A DNA stretch of 64,000 nucleotides from SKVR01 sp037441525. GTDB lineage: Bacteria > Bacteroidota > Bacteroidia > Bacteroidales > UBA7960. The stretch's first letter is position 1; each line of letters starts with the position of its first letter. The notes beneath the pieces were generated by a model. It did not search any database. It was given only the letters and a program-made list of their open reading frames with translations, and had not been told where the DNA came from. The translations under genes and the position numbers were made by a program. The stretch is taken from contig JBBISA010000001.1 in the NCBI GenBank assembly GCA_037441525.1, positions 1-64,000 of the forward strand, written 5' to 3'. Shown piece by piece: positions 45,664-53,173 of the stretch.

Positions 45664-45957
45664 CTTTTTTTCCAAACCATTAACCGGGCGATGCTGGCTT
45701 ATTTGATAAAGCTTTGGTACAAAAGGAATTGTTCCTGATATTTATTGGATTATATGAGGTTTCATTATGTTCGGCTGTCATGTCAGTATGAAACCGTACG
45801 GCGTTGCCCGGGTTTTTTGGTTTTTGGCTGTAAGCTAATTCCCCTTAAAATCAAAAAACCGAAAGTGGATTGAGTTAATACACGAAAAATCGTAATTATA
45901 TCAATCACAGAAAATATTTAAGTTGCCCTCTGCTTATCCAGGCAGAGGGTTTTTTTT
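45664..45957 (+). ncRNA. Candidate structured small RNA or long leader
   Basis: About 290 bases between a good promoter and an intrinsic terminator, with no open frame of note. Folding by eye gives a long-range stem joining ACCGGGC near 45683-45689 with GCCCGGGT near 45806-45813 (extended by CCAAACC...GGTTT), a perfect 8-bp inner hairpin GGTTTCAT/ATGAAACC (45758-45765 with 45788-45795), a small AGGAA/TTCCT hairpin at 45724-45736, and a hairpin GGTTTTTTG/CAAAAAACC just after. The layout is rod-like, as in 6S-type RNAs; equally it may be a regulatory leader of the CHAD gene at 46103. The transcript start is inferred from the promoter. Confidence 0.45.
45926..45957 (+). terminator. Strong intrinsic terminator
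   Basis: A perfect 8-bp GC-rich stem CCCTCTGC/GCAGAGGG with an 8-base loop followed by eight T. It ends the candidate RNA transcript; the next gene starts 146 bases downstream. Confidence 0.9.
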
Positions 45958-46102
45958 ATGAATCTGTGTCCCGGCATTTGGTTATTCTTTCATTTATTTG
46001 TTTATTTGTTAAGTATACCAAAATGTTGTTTCAATGGTTACTGCATCAGCATTATAGTTAATTATAATGACTTAATATTGGGAGATTTTATATTAAATTC
46101 AC

Positions 46103-47026
46103 ATGGTACACCCCCATTTTTCGCTTTCAAAACCTTTGCATGATAATACCCTGCACCTTATACTATTCTATAACCAAAAAGCTTATGACTATTTATGCCG
46201 GAAAAACAACCTGCATGAAAACATTCATCAGGCCAGACTTTGCTGTAAACGTATCCGCAGTGTATTGCAGCTATCCAGGCCATTTCTCGATGAGGTAACT
46301 TTTGCCGAAATCAATGGTTTTTATCGCGATACTGCCGGCAGACTTTCTCAGATCCGTGATCTGACAGCACTTCTGGAAACTATTGGTGGTTTCATTGAGC
46401 AAACCAAAAACACAGATTCAGTAATTTATTTGAAAAAAATAGTAAAACAACTTGCTTCCGAAAGAGAAAATATTGTGCAGATTAAAGAGTTTTTGCAGGA
46501 AAAGAACGCTGTTGAAGAACTTTTTGAAATCATGCAAAAGGAATTGTCTGAAAAGCTTCATCCATTTCTAACCAATCAAAACGTTTTAGCCGGATTTGCC
46601 AGAACATGGTGCAGGGCATTGAAACACCTGAACAACCTTAACCAAACCATGGACGACCACATTATGCACGAATGGCGCAAGCAGGTGAAATACCTATGGT
46701 ATCAGGCACATATTCTGATTCCTGTTTGGCCACAAATTTTCGAAATTTTATCTTCAGAGTGTCAAACACTCAGTAAAATCCTTGGAAAGCATCACGACAT
46801 GGTGGTTTTCGAAAATTGGTTGCAAATAAACATATCTGCCGAGCATAATGCAAAATCACTAAAACCATTGCTGAGAACCCTAAACCGAAGGAAAAACAGT
46901 CTCGGAAAAAAGGCTATGGCAACAGGCAATAAACTTTTCTCCCTTTATGGATGCAGCGGTATTACACAGTGGACCGAAAAATTGTCCGGAATAGTTTTTC
47001 CAGGGTTGTTGCCAGATACCAAATAA
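46103..47026 (+). CDS. CHAD-domain protein
   Basis: 307 residues, all helical, no signal. It shows the paired conserved helices of CHAD proteins: IHQARLCCKRIRSVLQLSRPF (~40-60), FYRDTAGRLSQIRDLTALLE (~75-95), then MHEWRKQVKYLWYQ (~190-205) and LSKILGKHHDMVVFENWL (~225-245). CHAD domains bind inorganic polyphosphate through these basic/His-rich faces. It is followed 41 bases later by the DUF1080 lipoprotein gene and may share its transcript. A strong terminator lies 146 bases upstream. Confidence 0.9.
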   Translation: MVHPHFSLSKPLHDNTLHLILFYNQKAYDYLCRKNNLHENIHQARLCCKRIRSVLQLSRPFLDEVTFAEINGFYRDTAGRLSQIRDLTALLETIGGFIEQTKNTDSVIYLKKIVKQLASERENIVQIKEFLQEKNAVEELFEIMQKELSEKLHPFLTNQNVLAGFARTWCRALKHLNNLNQTMDDHIMHEWRKQVKYLWYQAHILIPVWPQIFEILSSECQTLSKILGKHHDMVVFENWLQINISAEHNAKSLKPLLRTLNRRKNSLGKKAMATGNKLFSLYGCSGITQWTEKLSGIVFPGLLPDTK

Positions 47027-47067
47027 CATTTTCAAAATAAATTATTTAACCTTAATACTTTAATTAA

Positions 47068-47880
47068 ATGAAAAAACTTACAATCCTTGCCCTTCTTATT
47101 GCAACATTTTCAGTACTAACTTCCTGTCAGCCACAGGAACCCCAATGGGAGACAATCTTCAATGGACAGGACCTCAGCAATTTGGACACATTCCTTGGCA
47201 GTTCACTTGGTGGCGATTTCGACAGCATATCTCAGGCAGCTACCATTGAAAGTGTTTTTTCAGTTGTAGAAGAAAATGGTGAAAAAATAATCAGGATTTC
47301 AGGCGAGATCAATGGTTCACTTGCTACGAGAGAAACCTATGAAAACTATCACCTTCGTCTTGTTTTTAAATGGGGCGAAACAGTTTACGGCCGGCGCAAC
47401 AGTGGTTTGCTTTATCACAGTTTTGGCGATTTCGGGACAGCTTTTGGCACCTGGATGCCAAATATTGAGCTTCAGCTTATGCACCAGAACCTTGGCGATA
47501 CTTACCTTATGGCTAATACCACCTGCGAAACTCCTGCAGTGCAAAACCCCGATAATAACCAGTTTGTATTTACCCCCGGTGCTGAAAAAGTTCAGTTTGG
47601 AGAGCATGCCAATGGTCGTTTGGTGCGCAAAAACCCCGACATGGAAAAACCTTTGAGCGAGTGGAATGTGGTGGAAATTTATAGTTTGGGTTCAACCGCA
47701 GTGCATGTTATAAACGGTGAAACGGTAATGATAAATTATAACACCGGTGTTTTTGAAAACGGGCAGGTTAATCCTTTAACAGCGGGTAAGATTCAGATTC
47801 AGTCAGAAGGTGCCGAATTATTTGTTAAAAGCCTTGAAATTAAACCTATTAAGGCTATCCCCACAGAAATCATGAAATAA
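47068..47880 (+). CDS. DUF1080 (3-keto-disaccharide hydrolase-like) lipoprotein
   Basis: 270 residues. Lipobox LTSCQPQEP (Cys ~20). The DUF1080 beta-jelly-roll appears at WETIFNGQDLSNLDTFLG, YENYHLRLVFKWGE, RRNSGLLYHSFG and EWNVVEIYSLGSTAVHVINGE. DUF1080 proteins are concanavalin-like; some hydrolyse 3-keto-disaccharides made by Gfo/Idh-type dehydrogenases. Two secreted Gfo/Idh/MocA genes are in this window (7752, 51541), which fits that pathway, although they are not in one operon. Confidence 0.88.
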   Translation: MKKLTILALLIATFSVLTSCQPQEPQWETIFNGQDLSNLDTFLGSSLGGDFDSISQAATIESVFSVVEENGEKIIRISGEINGSLATRETYENYHLRLVFKWGETVYGRRNSGLLYHSFGDFGTAFGTWMPNIELQLMHQNLGDTYLMANTTCETPAVQNPDNNQFVFTPGAEKVQFGEHANGRLVRKNPDMEKPLSEWNVVEIYSLGSTAVHVINGETVMINYNTGVFENGQVNPLTAGKIQIQSEGAELFVKSLEIKPIKAIPTEIMK

Positions 47881-47903
47881 AAAGGGTTTCTATACCCAAA
47901 CCC

Positions 47904-47947
47904 GAACCCCGCAGTTTCAGAGTGTAATTCCTGAAACTGTGGGGTTC
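47904..47947. terminator. Long hairpin between two convergent genes
   Basis: A 17-bp stem with one G-U (GAACCCCGCAGTTTCAG with CTGAAACTGTGGGGTTC) and a 10-base loop lies between the stops at 47880 and 47990. There is no T-run on either side, so it may act as a bidirectional factor-dependent stop or protect the mRNA ends. Confidence 0.5.
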
Positions 47948-47989
47948 AATTGTTAAAGTGGGGTGGTAATTTCTGAGCAAACCGAAGGG

Positions 47990-50821
47990 TTATCTGAAAA
48001 TACGTTTCTGTGTCCTGGCAGTTTCAAATCTTTGAAGCAATATAAATTCAAACTTTGAGTCACCATCAAAGGTTTGCGCATACCTGATTCCCAAATCTGC
48101 TTCGGCAAGAATTCTGAACATGTTTACATCGAAAATCAAATCTATACCCATCGAACCCAATTGGTTGGTAATGCCAGGCAGTATGCCAAACCCAAAATCT
48201 GTAAACAGGTTTGTTCTGATACGTTTAATGTAAAGAACTGAACCAATCCCAAAGTCAGGATAGAACAATGGCATGGAATAATCGATGGATAATTTACCTG
48301 TTTGCAGGTAAAACAGGTTGTCGTAACCCCTGAAAAACAATGCTCTTGATGGGAAAATATAACCCTTGTCGGGGTCAAAGTCTGGATTTTGTTCTTCCCA
48401 TGAGCCCCCAATACGCAAAGAATGGTGTTTCATCAGGCCAGGAAGAAACGATTCAGCGGCAATGCTCAACAATGAACCGGAATAGTCGCTCAAAAGAAGG
48501 GTTTGCCTGTAATTGGCATCGAAGTTAAAGCCCAATCTGGGATAAATATCCCTTAACGACATTGCTTTAAATACCTGAAAAGAACCTGCAATTGCGGCAC
48601 TTGAGAATGAGCCGTTACCAAAATCATAATTTCCTTTGTACAGGTAGCCGAGTCCGTTTACAAAACTGTAGGCAAAAGAAGCAGAAAGGTTAAGGTACCT
48701 GTTAAGGTCTTCACGGGTAAGATTGAGGGGGACTGCTAAACTTGCTTCTAACGACTGCTCATTCCATTGATAATATTGATTTCCAGGCGAAGTCATGGCA
48801 GTTCGTCGGCCGGTTGAACCACTCAGCCCCAAAACCGGAAATGCAGTCGACCAGAAGTAAGACAGGGACTGATTGGTTGTATTTTCATTCTGGTTGTATT
48901 CAACCGAAGCAGCAAAATTATGGATTCCAAGTGGGTCGCTGGCAACTGCCGTGGCACCTATTCCCTGTGGGGCGGGGGTAAAAAACCAGGAATGGAGTTT
49001 TACGCCCTGCCTCAAATGGTTGAATTCAGTAATTTCATAAGAACCCGTTTCTGGTGAATAATTTTTAAAAATACCTTCCTGATTTTCCATATTCACCAGC
49101 GGTGAAATGTAAAATTGAGTTTTCTGATTTGTCTGATATGGTTCAAAGTGCAATGGGTCTGGTTCCCAGCTGTATAACCGGTGTCCATCGGGTGTATAGG
49201 ATTCAACGATAACCTCATCGCTTCCTGGCAGATGTGAAGGATTGAAATACCCATATCCGCCGGTTAATGCTACGCTGCGTTCACGAGTTTCAAGGTCAAT
49301 AACATGAAGTTCATTGCTGTTTGTGCCATCTGCAACAAAATATAAGGAATTACCCAGGAGTAATGGCGAAAGAATGTTTTCGTTGTGATGAAAGGGAATG
49401 GTTTCCAGGCTATTGTTTTCAGAAAGAATATTGATGCTAACACCACTGGAGTCGGAAGTGTGAAATACAAGTTTTGTTCCGTCGCTGCTCCATCGTGGTT
49501 CACGAGGATAAACACCGTAAGGTAGGGAATAAGCATATAGCAATTCACCACTATTGGCGCTTAAAAAATCAATGGAATAGGTGCGGTTTGTATCGTACCT
49601 CACCGAGGCTATTTTCTCTCCTGATGGTGATATGGCAGGCGAGAGATACTTTTTGCCTGTTGTAAGTTTTCGGGTAAAACCGGTTTCAATATTCATTATC
49701 ATAACATCAGAAAAATCCTGAAGCTCCCAACGGATATCGGGGGTGGATGTGCTCCATGTAAGAATTGAGCCGTTGGTTGAAATGAAATGTTCATTATTGA
49801 GGCCCCTTAATTTCTGTTCCTGCCCGTTTACCAGCCTGACAATTGTAGGTGGAGAATCAAAACCATTCTTTACGTATATAAGTGATCCATCATTTAATCT
49901 GTGCCCATATTTGTAATTAGTATAAAGCTTCGGTTGGGGAATTTCTATTCCTTCCAGGGTTTCAGCTATGGGTTGCTGATTAACTGACCAGAACTCACGC
50001 AATTCTCCCATGGCATTTTTATAGGTTTTCCTCATGTTATAACCCGTAACCTTTTTCACGCTACCGGAAAATCGCCGTAAGCGTGTTGTCCGGTCTATGA
50101 TATCGGGCCACTTATCAATACCATAATTGCGGGCAATATGTGTATGCAGGTTGTACCCCAGGTAATAATGGTTAGGATAAAAACGCTTGTAAGATTGCAG
50201 ATAGGCCTGGTTATAGGTAAACTTCTGGTTGGTGCCGGTAAGGATAGCTTTGGTGTACATATCAAATGATGGCATTCTTCCTCTGCCGGCATGGGTTAGC
50301 AAAGTTTCAGCTGATATTGCATCACCTTCAAAGTACCACATAGGAATAAAAAGCATGGCCATAAGCGACTTACCAACGTCTCCGGCAAGTGCGGCCGGAA
50401 TCTGGTAAAAATTACGGTTCAGAAAATCGAATTGTGTTGTGTGCCTGAATTCGTGAACAGCAAGCAACTGAAGCCAGTCAGCGCTTCCAAGCAAAGATGC
50501 ATCTTGCATGGGATGGGCAAAAAAGTGCAAGTGCCTTGGTCCCAGTGCCATCCAACCGTTTGAAACTGCTGTGAGGCTGCTAAGATAGAGTGGAATGGGT
50601 TTGGGAGAAATTTCATACGCTCCGGGAACCTTTTCATAAACATAATCCATGAGTGATGCCGTTTGCAGGGCAGTTGCATGCAATCCTTCATGAAAAATAA
50701 CCCGATAATGGGGAGTTTTTATACTGTACCATTTTAAAGAGGGTGGAGGCTGCTGTGAAATAACGTCATTACCATTAGCTAATAGCAACATCAGCCATAG
50801 GAAAAAAAGGAATTGTCTCAT
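47990..50821 (-). CDS. Membrane metalloprotease-like protein with propeller and barrel domains
   Basis: 943 residues with a signal peptide. Residues ~30-280 look like a gluzincin-type peptidase: LLAVHEFRHTTQF (~122, an HEFRH zinc motif) and WYFEGDA about 40 residues later, with the Glu as a possible third ligand. Residues ~290-570 hold TolB/WD40-like propeller repeats (SPAISPSGEKIASVRYD, REPRWSSDGTKLVFHTSD, ...). Residues ~600-943 form an outer-membrane barrel of the surface-antigen (BamA/TamA-like) type, ending in the barrel-like RFETARTQKRIFR. The combination would place a protease and propeller on an outer-membrane anchor. The gene is 18 bases downstream of a small barrel gene and probably cotranscribed. 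Confidence 0.75.
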   Translation of the reverse strand: MRQFLFFLWLMLLLANGNDVISQQPPPSLKWYSIKTPHYRVIFHEGLHATALQTASLMDYVYEKVPGAYEISPKPIPLYLSSLTAVSNGWMALGPRHLHFFAHPMQDASLLGSADWLQLLAVHEFRHTTQFDFLNRNFYQIPAALAGDVGKSLMAMLFIPMWYFEGDAISAETLLTHAGRGRMPSFDMYTKAILTGTNQKFTYNQAYLQSYKRFYPNHYYLGYNLHTHIARNYGIDKWPDIIDRTTRLRRFSGSVKKVTGYNMRKTYKNAMGELREFWSVNQQPIAETLEGIEIPQPKLYTNYKYGHRLNDGSLIYVKNGFDSPPTIVRLVNGQEQKLRGLNNEHFISTNGSILTWSTSTPDIRWELQDFSDVMIMNIETGFTRKLTTGKKYLSPAISPSGEKIASVRYDTNRTYSIDFLSANSGELLYAYSLPYGVYPREPRWSSDGTKLVFHTSDSSGVSINILSENNSLETIPFHHNENILSPLLLGNSLYFVADGTNSNELHVIDLETRERSVALTGGYGYFNPSHLPGSDEVIVESYTPDGHRLYSWEPDPLHFEPYQTNQKTQFYISPLVNMENQEGIFKNYSPETGSYEITEFNHLRQGVKLHSWFFTPAPQGIGATAVASDPLGIHNFAASVEYNQNENTTNQSLSYFWSTAFPVLGLSGSTGRRTAMTSPGNQYYQWNEQSLEASLAVPLNLTREDLNRYLNLSASFAYSFVNGLGYLYKGNYDFGNGSFSSAAIAGSFQVFKAMSLRDIYPRLGFNFDANYRQTLLLSDYSGSLLSIAAESFLPGLMKHHSLRIGGSWEEQNPDFDPDKGYIFPSRALFFRGYDNLFYLQTGKLSIDYSMPLFYPDFGIGSVLYIKRIRTNLFTDFGFGILPGITNQLGSMGIDLIFDVNMFRILAEADLGIRYAQTFDGDSKFEFILLQRFETARTQKRIFR

Positions 50822-50839
50822 TTAAAGCAGTAGTTTTAG

Positions 50840-51445
50840 TTACAGACCAAAGCTAAGACCAAGTCCAAGCCTGAGCCCTCCGGGTCTCATCATACTTAGC
50901 AGGTCTTTGGAATTTTCGGTAATTCCCGTGGAAGGTGGAACTGAATACCCATCGCCAGAAGAAACCTTTAACGCGTAACCAAGTTCGAGTATAAATCTCG
51001 AGTTTCTTCCGAGTTTCCAGGCAAATCCCAGACCTACATTCAGATTGGTAACTGGTTTTATAGTGACCAGAACGTTTTCACCTGCAGGTACATTGTTGGT
51101 CTCCAGTTGAAGTTCCAATGGTTCGGGCAATCCAGTGGCTCGGGCCAGTCCAACAATGTAATACATACTACGGGGGTAATTTCTGTAAAACCTGAAATCG
51201 GCGCCGAGTTTATACCCCCAGGTTCCAATGCCGGCATAGGCTGCAAGGGTGGTTTTTTTTACAATTTTAAATTCACCGGTTAAAGCGAGTATGCCTCCAT
51301 AATTAATACCCGTGCTTATCCCAAGCCAGCTAGCCGGGGGGGTATCATCTGATTGAGCGATTTGTGCCAGAGATAGAGTTTCATTATTATCTGAAATGAA
51401 GTTTCCCTGATTGCTGGCCATCAATACCGTAGTCACGATTACCAT
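50840..51445 (-). CDS. Small outer-membrane barrel protein with an amber codon in the signal sequence
   Basis: 201 residues from the ATG at 51445 as an open frame, with a barrel-like repeat of short amphipathic strands (YAGIGTWGYKLGADFRFY, NVGLGFAWKLGRNSRFILELGYALK) and a C-terminal LGLGLSFGL. The frame upstream, from an ATG at 51478, reads MEK-stop-HLFSAFAMVIVTTVLMASNQ: together a normal signal peptide, with TAG at 51467-51469 as codon four. AAG or CAG to TAG is one change. As drawn, translation must start inside the signal sequence at 51445, giving a shorter but still hydrophobic leader (VIVTTVLMA). It is probably a hypomorph or pseudogene. It lies 18 bases upstream of the protease/propeller gene. 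Confidence 0.65.
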   Translation of the reverse strand: MVIVTTVLMASNQGNFISDNNETLSLAQIAQSDDTPPASWLGISTGINYGGILALTGEFKIVKKTTLAAYAGIGTWGYKLGADFRFYRNYPRSMYYIVGLARATGLPEPLELQLETNNVPAGENVLVTIKPVTNLNVGLGFAWKLGRNSRFILELGYALKVSSGDGYSVPPSTGITENSKDLLSMMRPGGLRLGLGLSFGL

Positions 51446-51540
51446 GGCAAATGCTGAAAATAAATGCTATTTTTCCATTTTTTGATTGTTTTGCTTTCCT
51501 TTAAATGATCAATGATTTGAATTGAAGGGTTTTGTTCTGA

Positions 51541-52656
51541 TTAAATTTTTGGAATAGCAATTTTTCTTTTGGTGCGAATGGATTTAAAAACTGCATCTAC
51601 CACAAGCATATCCTTAAGCCCTTCTTCACCAGGCACCCTGGGGCGTTCACCATTTGTAAAGCTTACAACATCTTCGTCCATTTGGGTTGCCTGCTGGTTA
51701 ATATTGGGGAAACTGAGTTCTCCTTGGCTTGTACGTCCGCGAATGCCTCCAAAACCCGAAAAAGGCTCCAGTTCGAACCAGCCTCTTTCAGCAAATACTT
51801 TGAGGTAATTAAAATTGGCGTGGAAGCCTGTTTGCAAACTGGCAACAGTTCCTCCGGGGAATTCGAGCTGGAAAGTGGTAGCTTCGTCAACATCCTTAAA
51901 TTGTCCCGGGCGGGTTACAAAAGTCTGGGCCGACACGGTAAGGGGTTCAATCCCCATTACATAGCGGGCTGCCTGCAGCGGATAAACGCCCATATCCATC
52001 ATTGCGCCACCGCCATGCCGTTTCATCCATTTCCAATGATTAAAATTGTTATTGCGGAAAGCTCCTCCACAGCTAATATGCAGCGGATTTCCAAATATTT
52101 TATCCTGGCCAAGACGCATTATTTCCTGGGTAAAGGGCTCGTATTGCATGCGATAGCCGATGGATAACCCCACATTATTGCGTTTGCAGGCATCAATCAT
52201 ATCGCGGCATTCCTGCGCGTTTATAGCCATTGGCTTTTCGCATATAACATGCTTTTTGGCATTGGCAGCCCTTATTGTAAACTCCCGGTGCATATTGTTG
52301 GGCAATACCACATTTACCACATCAATATCCGGATTGGATGCAATGGAATCGAAATTCTGATAGTTATAAATGTTTTTACGGGGAATATTATATTTTTCGG
52401 CCCAGATGCGTTCCTTTTCAGGCGTGCCCGTAACTATACCTGCCAGATAGGCTGTAGATGTTTGCTGAAGGGCGGGGGCAAGGATATCGGTGCTGTACCA
52501 GCCTAATCCAATCAGGGCAATACCCACCTTTTTTTGTTTGCCGGTGAGTATGCCCGGTATGCCAAATACCTTAGGAGCCGCCATAGCGCCCGCCAGCCCT
52601 ATGGCCGCCATCTTTAGAAACTCTCTCCGTGTTCTTGATTCTGAGTTTATATTCAT
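51541..52656 (-). CDS. Gfo/Idh/MocA family oxidoreductase with Tat signal
   Basis: 371 residues. Twin-arginine signal (RTRREFLKMAAIGLAG), then the NAD(P)-binding GIALIGLGWYSTDILAPALQQ (~40-60), VVNVVLPNNMHREFTIRAA and the family motif CEKPMAIN near residue 138. The C-terminal half is the substrate domain (GGAMMDMGVYPLQAARYVMG). It resembles glucose-fructose oxidoreductase more closely than the 7752 protein does. Export through Tat places it in the periplasm with bound cofactor. Substrate unknown; a DUF1080 protein is encoded about 4 kb away. Confidence 0.93.
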   Translation of the reverse strand: MNINSESRTRREFLKMAAIGLAGAMAAPKVFGIPGILTGKQKKVGIALIGLGWYSTDILAPALQQTSTAYLAGIVTGTPEKERIWAEKYNIPRKNIYNYQNFDSIASNPDIDVVNVVLPNNMHREFTIRAANAKKHVICEKPMAINAQECRDMIDACKRNNVGLSIGYRMQYEPFTQEIMRLGQDKIFGNPLHISCGGAFRNNNFNHWKWMKRHGGGAMMDMGVYPLQAARYVMGIEPLTVSAQTFVTRPGQFKDVDEATTFQLEFPGGTVASLQTGFHANFNYLKVFAERGWFELEPFSGFGGIRGRTSQGELSFPNINQQATQMDEDVVSFTNGERPRVPGEEGLKDMLVVDAVFKSIRTKRKIAIPKI

Positions 52657-52781
52657 ATCTTTCAGAATTTCATTTATGCTGTAAAGATATAAAAATATGT
52701 GAAAAAATTATTTTCTACGCAAGGAATATAAATTTTTTATAATTATAGGCAGGCAATTGTGAAAAACTTTATTTAGCTTTT

Positions 52782-53172
52782 ATGATTATCCGCAATCCTG
52801 CCAGAAGCATTGAATATTATTCAATTGCAATTGCGCTGACATTACAAAATAATCATTAAATGTCCATTCTATTGCAGCGCTAAAATATTTGACCATTAAT
52901 CAATTTCTACCAAGGTTTCGGGCCTACAGCCCTGTTTCTAATGTGGGAAATACCCTAATGGACAGCGGACTGGTAATCTTTATGGGTATGTGAATTAAAC
53001 CCGGCTAAGTCATTAGTTCATTGCATTTCTAATGACTTAGCCGGGTTAAATACTATTTTGTGCGGCCAAATAAACCTGGCCCACGACATTTAATTCATTG
53101 ACAGCGCAATTCGCAGAAATTTTGGAATAAAAAGTTTATCATATTATAACTGGCAAGATTGCGGATAATCAT
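52782..53172 (-). mobile_element. 391-bp terminal-inverted-repeat element at a gene's stop codon
   Basis: Ends are 23-bp inverted repeats (52782-52804 and 53150-53172) that differ at one position, reading ATGATTATCCGCAATC(C/T)TGCCAG inward. Subterminal inverted pieces (GCAATTGCGCTGACA-like; ATTAAATGTC) are also present. A 9-10 bp direct repeat flanks it: TTTAGCTTTT at 52772-52781 and ATTAGCTTTT at 53173-53182 (9 of 10 alike), as expected for a target duplication. There is no transposase frame. The element lies between the Gfo/Idh gene at 51541 and the DUF5916 gene, directly against the latter's TAA stop (53174-53176). Confidence 0.75.
52995..53049. repeat. Solo hairpin related to the 208-bp MITE
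   Basis: A 55-bp TTAA...TTAA unit with 19-bp perfect arms (AACCCGGCTAAGTCATTAG with its complement; 52998-53016 and 53029-53047) and a 12-base loop. It matches the terminal hairpin of MITE copies A and B and nothing of their interior, so it looks like an internally deleted, minimal form. It lies within the 391-bp element. Confidence 0.8.
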
Positions 53173-53173
53173 A

